In this document: one piece after another, positions 51,401-60,622 of the stretch
Layout of the letters: the number at the start of each line of letters is the position of its first letter
Position numbering within the stretch: the stretch's first letter is position 1
Source of the DNA: Rhizophlyctis rosea
Lineage: Eukaryota; Chytridiomycota; Chytridiomycetes; Rhizophlyctidales; Rhizophlyctidaceae
Reading direction: 5' to 3'
Length of the DNA: 64,000 nt
Assembly (NCBI GenBank): GCA_027596075.1
Contig: JADGJC010000235.1
Span: forward strand, 1 to 64,000
The notes under the pieces: generated by a model
Told to the model about the DNA's origin: nothing
What the model saw: only the letters and a program-made list of their open reading frames with translations
Database searches by the model: none
Position numbers and translations under genes: made by a program

Positions 51401-54191
51401 CCTATACCTGGCCAAACCCGACGACGACCCACCGTCCCCCTTACCCCTCACCCTCTCCACATCCCATCCAGCCAACGTCACATGCGCTCTCACAACTCCC
51501 GCTTTCGGCACCGGATCCTCAACCTCCCCCTCATTCCCAACCGACACCGACACAAATTGATACCGATCCTCCGACATGCACTGCACGCTGGCGATTACCG
51601 CATCTCGTTGACTGATTGGGTGTGAACAATAGGGTAAATAAAGAATGAAATGACAATCGGGACACACCATTCAAGGAAGATGAGGATCCAACAGACCTAG
51701 TAGGCCAAACAGCTTTGAAATGCACATGCGAAAGAACAGTAATAGGACTAAGCTGTTCCAAAATCTCCGCACTCTCAAACTGAACGTCCCCTATCATTGC
51801 AAAAGAAATAGAGGGAAGCTATTAATCAACAATCCTCTTCATCATCCAAGATCTCCCCTGCGCAACACAATATAACCCTAACCCCCCCGATGCAACTCCC
51901 CACCACAAAAAATACTCACACCCCCTCCTAGTCCCAACATTCTCCACAACCGCCTTCAAATCCCATAACCCCCTCACACTACTCTCCTGAAACACCCCAA
52001 CACCCTTATAAACCCCCGTCGGGTGCCCCGCAACCTCCTTCCCATACATCGCAACATCCCTCTGACTCCCCACAAACGTAAACTCGTCCGGATTTGCCAA
52101 CAAATAGTTAAACGTCTCAAAAGCGCGGGCGATATCGCCGGAGTAGCGGCTCGGGTAGTTGGGGAGGTGTATGTTGTTGGATGTCAGGGTTGTGGGTGGG
52201 GGTGGGAATCTGGTGGGGTGTATTTTGCTTGGTTTTTAGTGGTGCGGTTTTGGTATGTGGAGAATTGCGGCATACCCACCTCGGCTTTACATTCCGCTTC
52301 TTTGGTTGCGGCGATGCTGGAATACTTTTCACTGATGTTGACGCCGCCTTATCAGCATCATTCACCGCATCAGCATGGAAACCCAAAAGTTCCTTCGGCG
52401 CCTCCTTCCGATTCAGCAGAACAACACCCCCACGACCGTCCAACATCTCCACGCGCAACAACCGATTGACTGCCTTCAAACCGGAACAAGAAACGATCAA
52501 CCCTCCTTCACCATCCCTCTCAAATCCAATGTCCGAATCATTCGGCGACACTGACGAATCTTCATGCATAATAGAATAATCAACATTAATCCCCGTCCGC
52601 TCCACCCACGCGCCATGATCAATACGAATCTCCAAAACAGCCTTTGACCCATCCGTATCGCCGCCGGCTGCACCATCCTCCTCCTCCTCCGTCGTCCACT
52701 CAATCTGCCACGACTTCTCCGCTCCAAATTCGCCCAGGACTTTGACTGCCGGTGCACAATCCTGCAAATATGGAGCAAACCCACGTGCGGAGAGATGAGA
52801 CGTTGCGGCGGTGATGGATTGCGACAAGGCGTCGAATATAAAGTCCTCTTCATGTTGGGTTTGTCCTAGTATGAAGCATGTGGCGTTTAATCCGTCTCCT
52901 TGTGCCAGGCGTTCCACTGCCCATGCTTGCAGGTTTAGAGGAGAGTCGTCGGTGCTTTCTGATGCGCAAGTGGATAGAGAGACATAGGTCGAGGATGTGG
53001 CGGCGGTTTGGGTGACGATTGTGAAGGCCCGTTGTCTGTAACGATTGTAAAATAAGTACAAGCTCCATCATCACGCCGTTCAACCACACCAACATTCATC
53101 GCATCACCCCACCAACGCCAAATATGACCACTGCTGCCCTTCTGGCAACATCTAAACGCGCAAGCGAAGCAGTAAACTCACGTTGAATAGAGGCGAGAGC
53201 GAACACGCCGCACAGACGTTCGGGCGTCCAACCGCTCCAACAAGGTTACTTCTTCGAATAGCGCGTTCCCTGCTGGTGGTGACAATGAGAAGCACATGAG
53301 TCGTTGGCAGGATGGGAGCGGCTGAGAGTTGAAGCAGCTGCCACCGCACACATCCACAGCATCCCCAACAGCCCATCACATTCATTCCCCACTGCCCAGC
53401 ACACACATTCCACAGCATTGGCGACCGCCCACCACACCCAACCCCCAACAGCCCACCACACACATCCCACAGCACCCGCAACAGCCCACCACATTCAACC
53501 CCCACCTGCCCACCACACACATCCCACAGCATTCCGCAACAGCCCACCACATTCAACCCCCACCTGCCTACCACATGCATGCCACAGTATCCGCAACAGC
53601 CCACCACATCCAAACCCCACACATTCAACTCCCAACTGCCCACCCCACACATCCCACGGCATCGGCAACACACCACATTCAAGCTCCAACCGCCAACCAG
53701 GGATCCCACCCCTCCGCCAACCATACCACTAGTGACCCAGTGCCAAGTGCCTTGCCTACACATCCCAGCCCCACCATGCGCACCATACATACATTGTCTA
53801 TCGACGCCCGGAGCGTCCAAGATAGCACCCAAATTACGTGGGCGAAGCACGTCTGAGGCAGCAGAAGAGTCCCCATTGGATTCGGCGATGATTCCGGTCA
53901 ATTTTAAAGCATTGCCTCTTTTCCATCCGCGGAATGTGTGAGACGCAGAACCAGACGCAGACGCAGAAGGTGACGACGAGGCCCTTTCCACGACCAGTTG
54001 CCAGTCAGTAGCCGAACTGAGGTTTCGATATACATCTCTTGCACGCGACAAGCGTTCTGCATATTTGCCGTCACTATCCAAGTTCCATCAAAAATATGGT
54101 GAATGATATTATGGTTTAGATAGAAGCTCGTGTTGCATACAGGCAGGAAAAAAGGGGGCCCTCGCAGCCATGCGCACCTCGTGTCTGCCAT
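48489..54191 (-). CDS. Protein with three tandem START-like lipid-binding domains
   Basis: Eleven exons give an uninterrupted 1,405 residues: 54191-54178, 54073-53793, 53269-53182, 53035-52280, 52149-51920, 51790-51697, 51611-51383, 51290-50240, 50156-50063, 49959-49754, 49663-48489. Three START-like units are visible. Unit 1 (~1-240) has ERLSRARDVYRNLSSATDWQ and LFEEVTLLERLDART. Unit 2 (~380-640) has MYGKEVAGHPTGVYKGVGVF, HFKAVWPT then SQRDAV, GVVRAHVTLAGWDVE and GGWLPSAVLKMVSVQTP. Unit 3 (~895-1090) has RAWDETMESGKQLEYCGDG, RGYFPM then SRRDIVAVE, GKMRANLVLAGW and DLGGSIPLTVQGVLL. Gly- and Ser-rich linkers separate them. START folds bind sterols or phospholipids in a deep pocket; here a multi-lipid transfer or sensor role is inference. 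No membrane segment seen. Confidence 0.8.
53340..53700. repeat. Intronic minisatellite, about 57-bp unit
   Basis: Inside the second intron of the START gene (53270-53792), a C/A-rich unit containing 'cccaccacattcaaccccca' and 'acacatcccacag' repeats five to six times. Copies in the middle (about 53484-53600) are closest to identical; those at the edges are truncated or diverged. It keeps several frames open on both strands by chance. Confidence 0.8.
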
Positions 54192-54835
54192 CTTGCCGCG
54201 AAGTATATGGCCGTTGTCAGCAACCAGCTATGAAGGAGTGTATGTATTTACCGTCCAAGGAGGGGTGATACCGGTATGTGACCCTCTTAGAAACCTGACC
54301 GTGGGCCATGCAATCGACACACTGAATAGGCAAGGCAGTTGAGTGAAAGTGCGTGTCGTCCGGTAATCCTATCCTGTAGTAGGCTGTCACCTCACAAACC
54401 ACCCTGTGCCTACCAGGCCCTACCTACCTACCTACCGTGTAGTGAGATATATGCAATATGGGGGGTGTGGTCCACGTACGGGGTTTCAGTGTTGTGAAGC
54501 CCAAAGGAAGGATTACATCTAATTTATGCCAGTATGGAGAGGACATCATGTGTGGCCCCACATGGTGATCCCTGGTTGGGCCCTGGGGAGTCGGGACTCG
54601 TGAAGGGCGTCATCATCCCAGATTGCCTGGGCCCGTGACACATGTTACTTAAGTATGATCGGCGCTCTTCCACACTCACTGCTGGCTGCTCCTTCTCCTG
54701 TTCTCATCAGTAGTAGTAGGAGTGTGGCTATTATTAGGCACTGACATATATAGGAGGAGGAGGAGGAGGAGGAGGAGTGACTCACACTACTGACACTGAG
54801 ACACTCGCTTGACACTCTCATACAATACATACATA
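54192..54835. other. Spacer between START gene start and Fanzor element
   Basis: Minus-strand promoter and leader of the START gene. Contains a run of five TACC-like units (about 54420-54437) and a (GGA)8 run at 54752-54777. No supported gene. Confidence 0.5.
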
Positions 54836-54849
54836 TATAGTACAAGGGT

Positions 54850-54857
54850 TATATAAG
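54850..54857 (+). promoter_or_regulatory. TATA box of the Fanzor gene
   Basis: TATATAAG lies 61 bases before the start codon, 14 bases inside the putative left end of the element, so the element would carry its own promoter. Confidence 0.55.
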
Positions 54858-54917
54858 GAGAGGGGACCCCGGATATTCCCTGTTGCTCCCTCGGCCCACT
54901 TTGCTAGTTTGACAGTC

Positions 54918-57179
54918 ATGGTCAAACGTAAGAGACCTCCCGACCCTCAATGTCGGAAAATTACAGATTTTTTCACAACACAGTCTCCTACCACAGACCA
55001 TGTTTCTGTTTGCAGTGCCAATAGGGAAACACCAATCTCGCCCACAGAGGTCGTCCTTATCGGTGAAAGCAACCAATCCACCCTCGGTTTACCCACAAAT
55101 ACATCATCGTCTACACCCTCACCAACGACACCACCACAACAACCAATGACAAAGAACTTCAAACGTCAACGAACTTCTCTTCCACCTCGAAGGTCATCCA
55201 ACAAAACTCGGCTTAAGACGTATCTTCGAACTGATTTTCCCGAGTCCCGAGTGCTTGTAGACCGCCTTTTCGCCTACATTCGAAAACCACACCGCCTTGC
55301 CCTGCATACCACCGAATTTCTTAAATTTTGGTTCCTCGCTGCCACCGACTACCCAATACTGACGGAAGAACATGTAGAAGGTGCACTCTACATGATCAAC
55401 AAAGGCTCTGCTTGGAGTCCCAAATCTGAAAGCAAACAGGCCGTAAAGTTAGAGCTCGAACCTTTTCTACAACCTTATCGGTCGATTCGAAAAATTGAAT
55501 CCGTCAATCTTGAATACGATCAACAGCCCATCAACTACCTCGCGAAGAGCATCTTCTCCAACATCAAAACGAACGTTCAGGAACATTACATGCAGATGTT
55601 ACTCCGCTTCATCAACCTCCGTTTGGGTAAGTATGTTTCTCTGACAGATGTAAATTTTCGTGAATTTCGACTCACAAACAGCAATCATCAAGGTGTGAAG
55701 GAAAAGAAGAAAGAACTATCAGGAGAGGGACGGAAGGAAGAACTGCAACAGTTCTTCGCTCGCGTGAGGTGGTTGAAACGTTTTCTATTGATGGAAGCGG
55801 AGCCAACCAACGCCGAATGGACTGACTTGACCCCTCATGATCGAAATATTTTTGACGAGGTCCTCGACATCCTCCCAAAACTACCGTCCAAAGAACCGCT
55901 CGCATACCTAATTGTCGCCGATCCCATCTACTTCCTCCCGTCCTACTGCCGCCTCTCTCGTCGATACGAATACCATGGCTTTCCTCAATTCAGCGCTCTT
56001 CCTCTACGAAGGACCCTTGTTCAGTCCCACGTCCAGATCGACACGAACATCCTGTACAACCACATTCTCTGTATCACGAGAGGGGTCGCGGAGGGTCTGG
56101 AAGACATGAAGGAAGAGCTATGGGGGCGGGTGTTTCATTTGAAGAAGAAAGCATTTCAACCCCGGGCGGGAATGAGGTTCGATGGGACGATATACACCGA
56201 TGGACACTCCTTGACGGTCGGTATCAGCCACCCGGACGCCAAGAGGGGTCAGAAGGCGGGGAGAAAGTCCAAGGCCACCCTTCAGGCGGAGGTTCGTGAG
56301 CAGTACGTTGAGAACAACTTGGATCGACTCCAACTGGCAGAGAATATCGTGGCGGGTGATCCGAATAAGCGAGACTTGCTTTACTTCCAGGACACTTTGA
56401 ATGGGACCACATTCCGTTATACATTAAACCAGAGGGCGGTGGAGACGGGAAGCAGGACGTTCAGGAAGAAGAGGGAAAGGTTGAAGGCGTTCAGCGGGGT
56501 GGAAAAGTTGGAATCGAACATTCCCACGCACAAAACGATGGACCTTCAGGGGTTTTGTCAGTACCTAGCAACATTGGCGGCAACAGAGGCGGAGAGACAA
56601 AGCTTTTACGACCGCGACATCCACCGCAGGATGAGGTTCAACTCTTACCGCAACACCCAACGAACGGAGGCGAAGATCATTGCCAACATGAAGGAAAAGT
56701 ACGGGAAGAACTTTGTGGTCGTCCTCGGTGATTGGAGTGATGCGGGGAGGACGGCAAAGTTCCAGACGTCGAGCAAAACAAAGGGATGGAGGACGTTGTT
56801 TCGACGGAACAGCATCCCTTGTTTCCTGATTGACGAGTTTCGAACGTCGTCTTTTTGCCCGATGTGCGAGAATAAGGTGGAAGGGAAGTTGTGGAAAAGG
56901 CCGAGTTCGAGGCCTTGGAGGAGAAAAGAGGGTCACCAGGAGGATGTCCATGGATTGTTGGGTAAGCAATATTCTATTTGAGTTGTATTTCAATAAGGAT
57001 TTTGATCTGTTTTTCGAACGTTTGCAGGTTGCACCAACCCTAACTGTTTCAAACAACCCGGTTGGACACACCGTTTCTGGAACCGAGACTTGCTGAGCAC
57101 CTGCAACATGATCAAGATTGTCCGCTCCTTATTGCTGGGATGTGGGCGTCCTTCTTTGTTTTGCAGAGGTTCAAATTAG
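54918..57179 (+). CDS. fz1: Fanzor1 RNA-guided DNA endonuclease (eukaryotic TnpB homologue)
   Basis: Two exons (54918-56961 and 57028-57179) encode 731 residues; the second is needed to complete the nuclease. The N-terminus is basic and nuclear-localising (MVKRKRPPDP) and runs into a disordered Ser/Thr/Pro region to ~90. Residues ~90-470 form the recognition part. The RuvC-like core follows: GDPNKRDLLYF (Asp481), VVLGDWSDAG (Asp605), LIDEFRTSSFCPMC (Glu640, Cys646/649), HGLLGCTNPNC (Cys683/688, completed across the intron) and FWNRDLLSTCNM (Asp702). The two Cys pairs make the TnpB-type zinc finger inside RuvC, and the NRD segment is RuvC-III. By family, it binds a guide RNA made from the element's 3' end and cuts matching DNA beside a short motif. 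All nuclease residues and the zinc finger are intact, so it could be active. The upstream in-frame TTG was not used. Confidence 0.93.
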
Positions 57180-57315
57180 GTTTCAGTTATATTTTAGCTT
57201 TTTCCAGGATTGTTGACGCGATCCAAGACGCGTGCTGGGTGGTTCCAGCCGTGTTGGTTTATCCGGTTTGATCTGTACTATAGACAGTACTTATTGGCCA
57301 AATACTATATAGTAC
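57180..57315 (+). ncRNA. Predicted Fanzor guide RNA (omega RNA / fRNA) scaffold
   Basis: Directly after the Fanzor stop codon. GGAT (57207-57210) can pair with ATCC (57261-57264), enclosing two adjacent 5-bp hairpins: ACGCG/CGCGT (57216-57233) and GCTGG/CCAGC (57234-57249). An AT-rich segment with GTACTATA and TATAGTAC follows to the putative element end. Known omega RNAs lie at this place, overlap the nuclease 3' region and continue into flanking DNA as the guide. The 5' end may lie inside the coding region. Boundaries are inferred. Confidence 0.55.
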
Positions 57316-57364
57316 ACTGCAACTCAAAGACACGTGACACTCACAACAACCAACCCCCATCCCT

Positions 57365-57451
57365 GTCCCTGTCCAAACCCACTCTACACACCCACACACC
57401 CACACACGGTGACACACCCACACACACATACACACACATACACACAAACCC
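57365..57451. repeat. CA-rich microsatellite in the GID1/RanBPM leader
   Basis: Alternating CACACA, CCCACACA and CATACACA units end about 20 bases before the start codon of the next gene. Confidence 0.75.
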
Positions 57452-57473
57452 TCCCACGACGGAATTGGACCGA

Positions 57474-60400
57474 ATGACAAACACGTCGGACACTCCCGCC
57501 TCGATATCCTCACGGAGAGCGGGCGCTTACTCTTTCTTATCGAGAACAAACCCTGCGACTACTTCCTCAATGCCGCCACCACCAGGTCCCTCATCGGCGT
57601 CCCGTGCAGCCGCACTGGACTCGTCTTCCCTGTTGCTGGGTCAGGGTTCATCTTCAATACTCGCTGCACAGGACGCCACGGGTGGTAGTGCTAGTGCACT
57701 GGGTTCCTATCAGACACCGCAATATCTGCTGCCGGACTCGCGCGGAGGTGGTGCTGGGACTGGTGACGAACCCTTGCGTATCACTCCTGCAAAGGCAAGA
57801 CCGCCCGATTATCTCATGGATACTCCAATCGGAGGTGAGTAATGTTCGCATGCCGAAGGCATATATTGGAGGAGGCGCCAGCATGGATTGGGGTGGGTGA
57901 GCGCAAGCGAACAGTTCGCGCGAAGCGCGTGGGTGGGGGTGGGGGTGAGTTGGAAGGTCCGCAGGATGGCCATGCCAAAGGCATGAAATGGAGAAGGTGC
58001 CAGCATGGACTGGGGTGGTAGTGAGCTGTAGCGAATGGATTGCGAGCAGAGCTCGCGCAAGTGCGCCCAGCGCACATCCTATCTTGGTGTAAAGACTCAT
58101 TGTGAGTGAGCCTTAGCGAATGGTTCGCCGTGCGCAAAGGTGCACAATTTACCGGCGGCATCAAGTTTACTCATGGAGTATAGTCACAAGCTGACATATT
58201 CGTTGCAAATTCACCATGTAGAAGAGTACAGTCGCTCCTTGCCGTCATTCGATGAACAGCACATTCCCACGCCATTGTTTGCGGGCCTCGAACCAGATCT
58301 ATTCGCGGCCCCGCAAGCATCTTTTCCACCAGTCTCACACAATACCCACACCAACCTCGACGACTCTACAACCGATATGTTCCTTGATCTCCCTTCATTC
58401 GATATACCCCTAGCAGATGCATCACCAGAGAGGGGCTATACGTCTCGGCGAAAATCGCTAGTTCTGCCCACCCATTGGAATGCGAGGGACAAATGTCAAT
58501 ACGTAGAATTGTCAAATTTGGGTTTGCGCGTGAGCTACACAGGTATGTGTTATTCATTTTGAATTTGAGGTATGAGGGACTGGGGCAAGCAATTGACATC
58601 TGTGAAGGGACGGGAAAATCAGACTCAGACGCGGCAGCAGTACGAGCAAACAACGCAATTCCGCCGCAATGCGGCATCTACTACTATGAAATTTCGGTGA
58701 TCAGCAAAGGAAGAGACGGGTATGCATTTCATCAGTATCTGATGATCAGACAGCATTTGCTTACATCCATTGGCATAGATATATTGGGGTCGGATTCAGT
58801 ACAAAGAGCGTGGCGTTGGGTCGTCTACCAGGTAAGCCATGTGCTCGTCACATCCATCTTTAATGCACTGCACATGCTGAACTATCTCATGCGCAGGTTG
58901 GGAGGAAGCATCCTGGGGTTATCATGGCGATGACGGGCATTCCTTCAGCTGCTCAGGAACTGGCAAAACATATGGTCCGACGTACAGGTGTATATCATGG
59001 ACTTTCGCATGTGTTTTACTCAATCATACTGACCCATCGGAATATCAAGCACCGGTGACGTCATTGGTTGCATAATCAACTTCTTGAATATGACTGCTTC
59101 ATTCACACGCAATGGTGTTTACCTCGGTGGGTTCATGTTGCCGGCTTCCCGTCAGTTTGCCTTGTGTCGTCAGAAATGGACGTTGCTAACGCCAATCACA
59201 AATAGGAATTGCATTCAAGGACCTCAATAAGTCGATTCGGGGACCGGAATCTGCTCTATACCCCTCCGTAGGATTGAGAACACCTGGCGAGATTGTCGAG
59301 GCGAACTTTGGCGCTCAGAAGTTTGTTTTTGATATCGATCAATATGTGAAGGTGTGGGTCGCTTTTCCCGTTCAAAAATGTTGACATTATGTAACTAACC
59401 CATTGCATCTAACCCTGCAGGAAGAGAAATCCAACCTCTGGCACTCCATCAACGCCTCGCCACTTCCACCTCCCTCGGGCAGCAGCAGCGCAATCCCCTT
59501 CACCATTCCCGGCACAAAACTACTCGACAAGCTCTCCTCCGCCCCTACACCTCGCACACAATCAATCAACATCAACGACCTCGTCCTAAATTACCTGATC
59601 CACAGCGGGTTCTCGGACACGGCCGAAAGTTTCGCACGAGACGCCTTCCCGCAGGACCGCGCAACGACAGGAGAGTCAGGAACAACGGATGGCGGCGGCA
59701 AGGGTGGTAGCGGGTCAGAGGACGTTGTGATGGGCGAGGCGGACATCAGTGGCGGGAATCTCGCAACGTCCTTTGATGTACACGAAATCCGACGGAGGAA
59801 AGAGATTCGTGCGTGTGTCTTGGATGGGGACATGGACCGGGCCATGGGGATGGTTCGGGAGTCTTACCCGGGGGTGTTGGAAGCGAACCGGCATGTGGAG
59901 TTTATGTTGCGGTGCCGGAAGTTTGTTGAGATGATTGTGCGGATTGTGCCGCGGGAGGGTGGTGGTGGGGAAGGAAGAGGGAAGGGAAAGGCGGTTGCGG
60001 TGGCGGAGGCGATGGAAGTGGAGAATGGGCATGTGGATGGACGGCTTATGGAGTTGTTGGCGGAGGTCGTTGCGTTTGGACAGGGGATTCAGAAGGAGTT
60101 TCGGGATGTTGAGAATGGGAGGGTGAGGAGTGCTTTGACTGTGAGTGTTTTGTGTGTGGTTTTATTCATGGGCATGGGGAGGAGCTTGGTGTGTTGGAAT
60201 ACGACAGTTCTATTGTTCTTACATACATTGCAATTGAACAGGAGATCTACTCGCTACTCGCATATCCAGAGCCATGGTCCAGTCCCATGTCCTACCTGCT
60301 CAACCCGTCCGGCCGGCATCAAGTCGCGGAAGCATTGAATGGCGCCATTTTGGGTAAGTGTCTTCTTCCAGTTTTTGCAACTTCAGATTCTACCACTGTA

Positions 60401-60622
60401 CGGTTCGGCGGACTTGACATTCCACGCCCGCTCCCAATGTTCTTAACCCCTCTTACTAACATTTTCTATCTCCTCCCCGACATCACAGAACACACCTCCC
60501 GCACCCGCCACTCCGCCCTCGAACGCATATACCGCCAATCCGTCGTCGTGAACCGCGCGTTGGTGTCCGAGGGGTCGGGTGCGGCCGGGTTGGTCAATTT
60601 GGAAAAGTCTTGGAAGTGTTAG
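57474..60622 (+). CDS. GID1: RanBPM/Gid1 (Vid30) homologue, GID/CTLH ubiquitin ligase scaffold
   Basis: Ten exons give 708 residues: 57474-57834, 58222-58542, 58608-58719, 58779-58831, 58897-58987, 59050-59126, 59206-59351, 59421-60140, 60242-60353, 60489-60622. The N-terminal ~175 residues are disordered. The SPRY domain follows: [84 protein letters not shown] and [13 protein letters not shown] LisH motif ([20 protein letters not shown]) and CTLH ([14 protein letters not shown], then [14 protein letters not shown]) come next, and the protein ends in a CRA region. Order and length match RanBP9/10 and yeast Gid1. The complex marks gluconeogenic enzymes and other substrates for the proteasome. 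The first intron is long (387 bases) and hairpin-rich. Confidence 0.92.
57850..58135. repeat. Hairpin-rich repeat units within intron 1 of GID1
   Basis: Two diverged direct copies about 121 bases apart. Each has a small hairpin (ATGCC-gaa-GGCAT at 57850-57862; CATGCC-aaa-GGCATG at 57971-57985), then 'ggngccagcatgga' and 'tggggtgg', then a GC palindrome (TTCGCGCGAA at 57915-57924; GCGAGC-aga-GCTCGC at 58042-58056). A third partial copy ('tgagccttagcgaatggttcgcc') is near 58107-58129. Confidence 0.7.

Larger units (their letters stand above)
54836..57315 (+). mobile_element. Putative Fanzor (OMEGA) element
   Basis: Bounds are tentative. The octamer TATAGTAC occurs at 54836-54843, just before the Fanzor promoter, and at 57308-57315, just after the hairpin region. 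Its reverse complement is at 57275-57282. The left copy directly follows CATACATA, and CATA is the target-adjacent motif reported for the Spizellomyces Fanzor1. By analogy with IS200/IS605 TnpB elements the left end should abut this motif and the guide should start just outside the right end. No transposase gene is present, so mobility would need a trans-acting enzyme. The element sits between the divergent START and GID1/RanBPM genes. Confidence 0.5.

Noticed and set aside
53280..53700. CRISPR-like array
   Set aside because: Units are contiguous tandem repeats without unique spacers, in a eukaryotic intron.
53304..53856. Thr/His/Pro-rich plus-strand frames across the minisatellite
   Set aside because: Open only because the repeat unit length is a multiple of three; it lies within an intron of the opposite-strand gene.
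55628..55682. Apparent intron (GTAAGT...AACAG) inside Fanzor exon 1
   Set aside because: Removing these 55 bases shifts the frame into a stop within a few codons, while reading through keeps one open frame across the domain.
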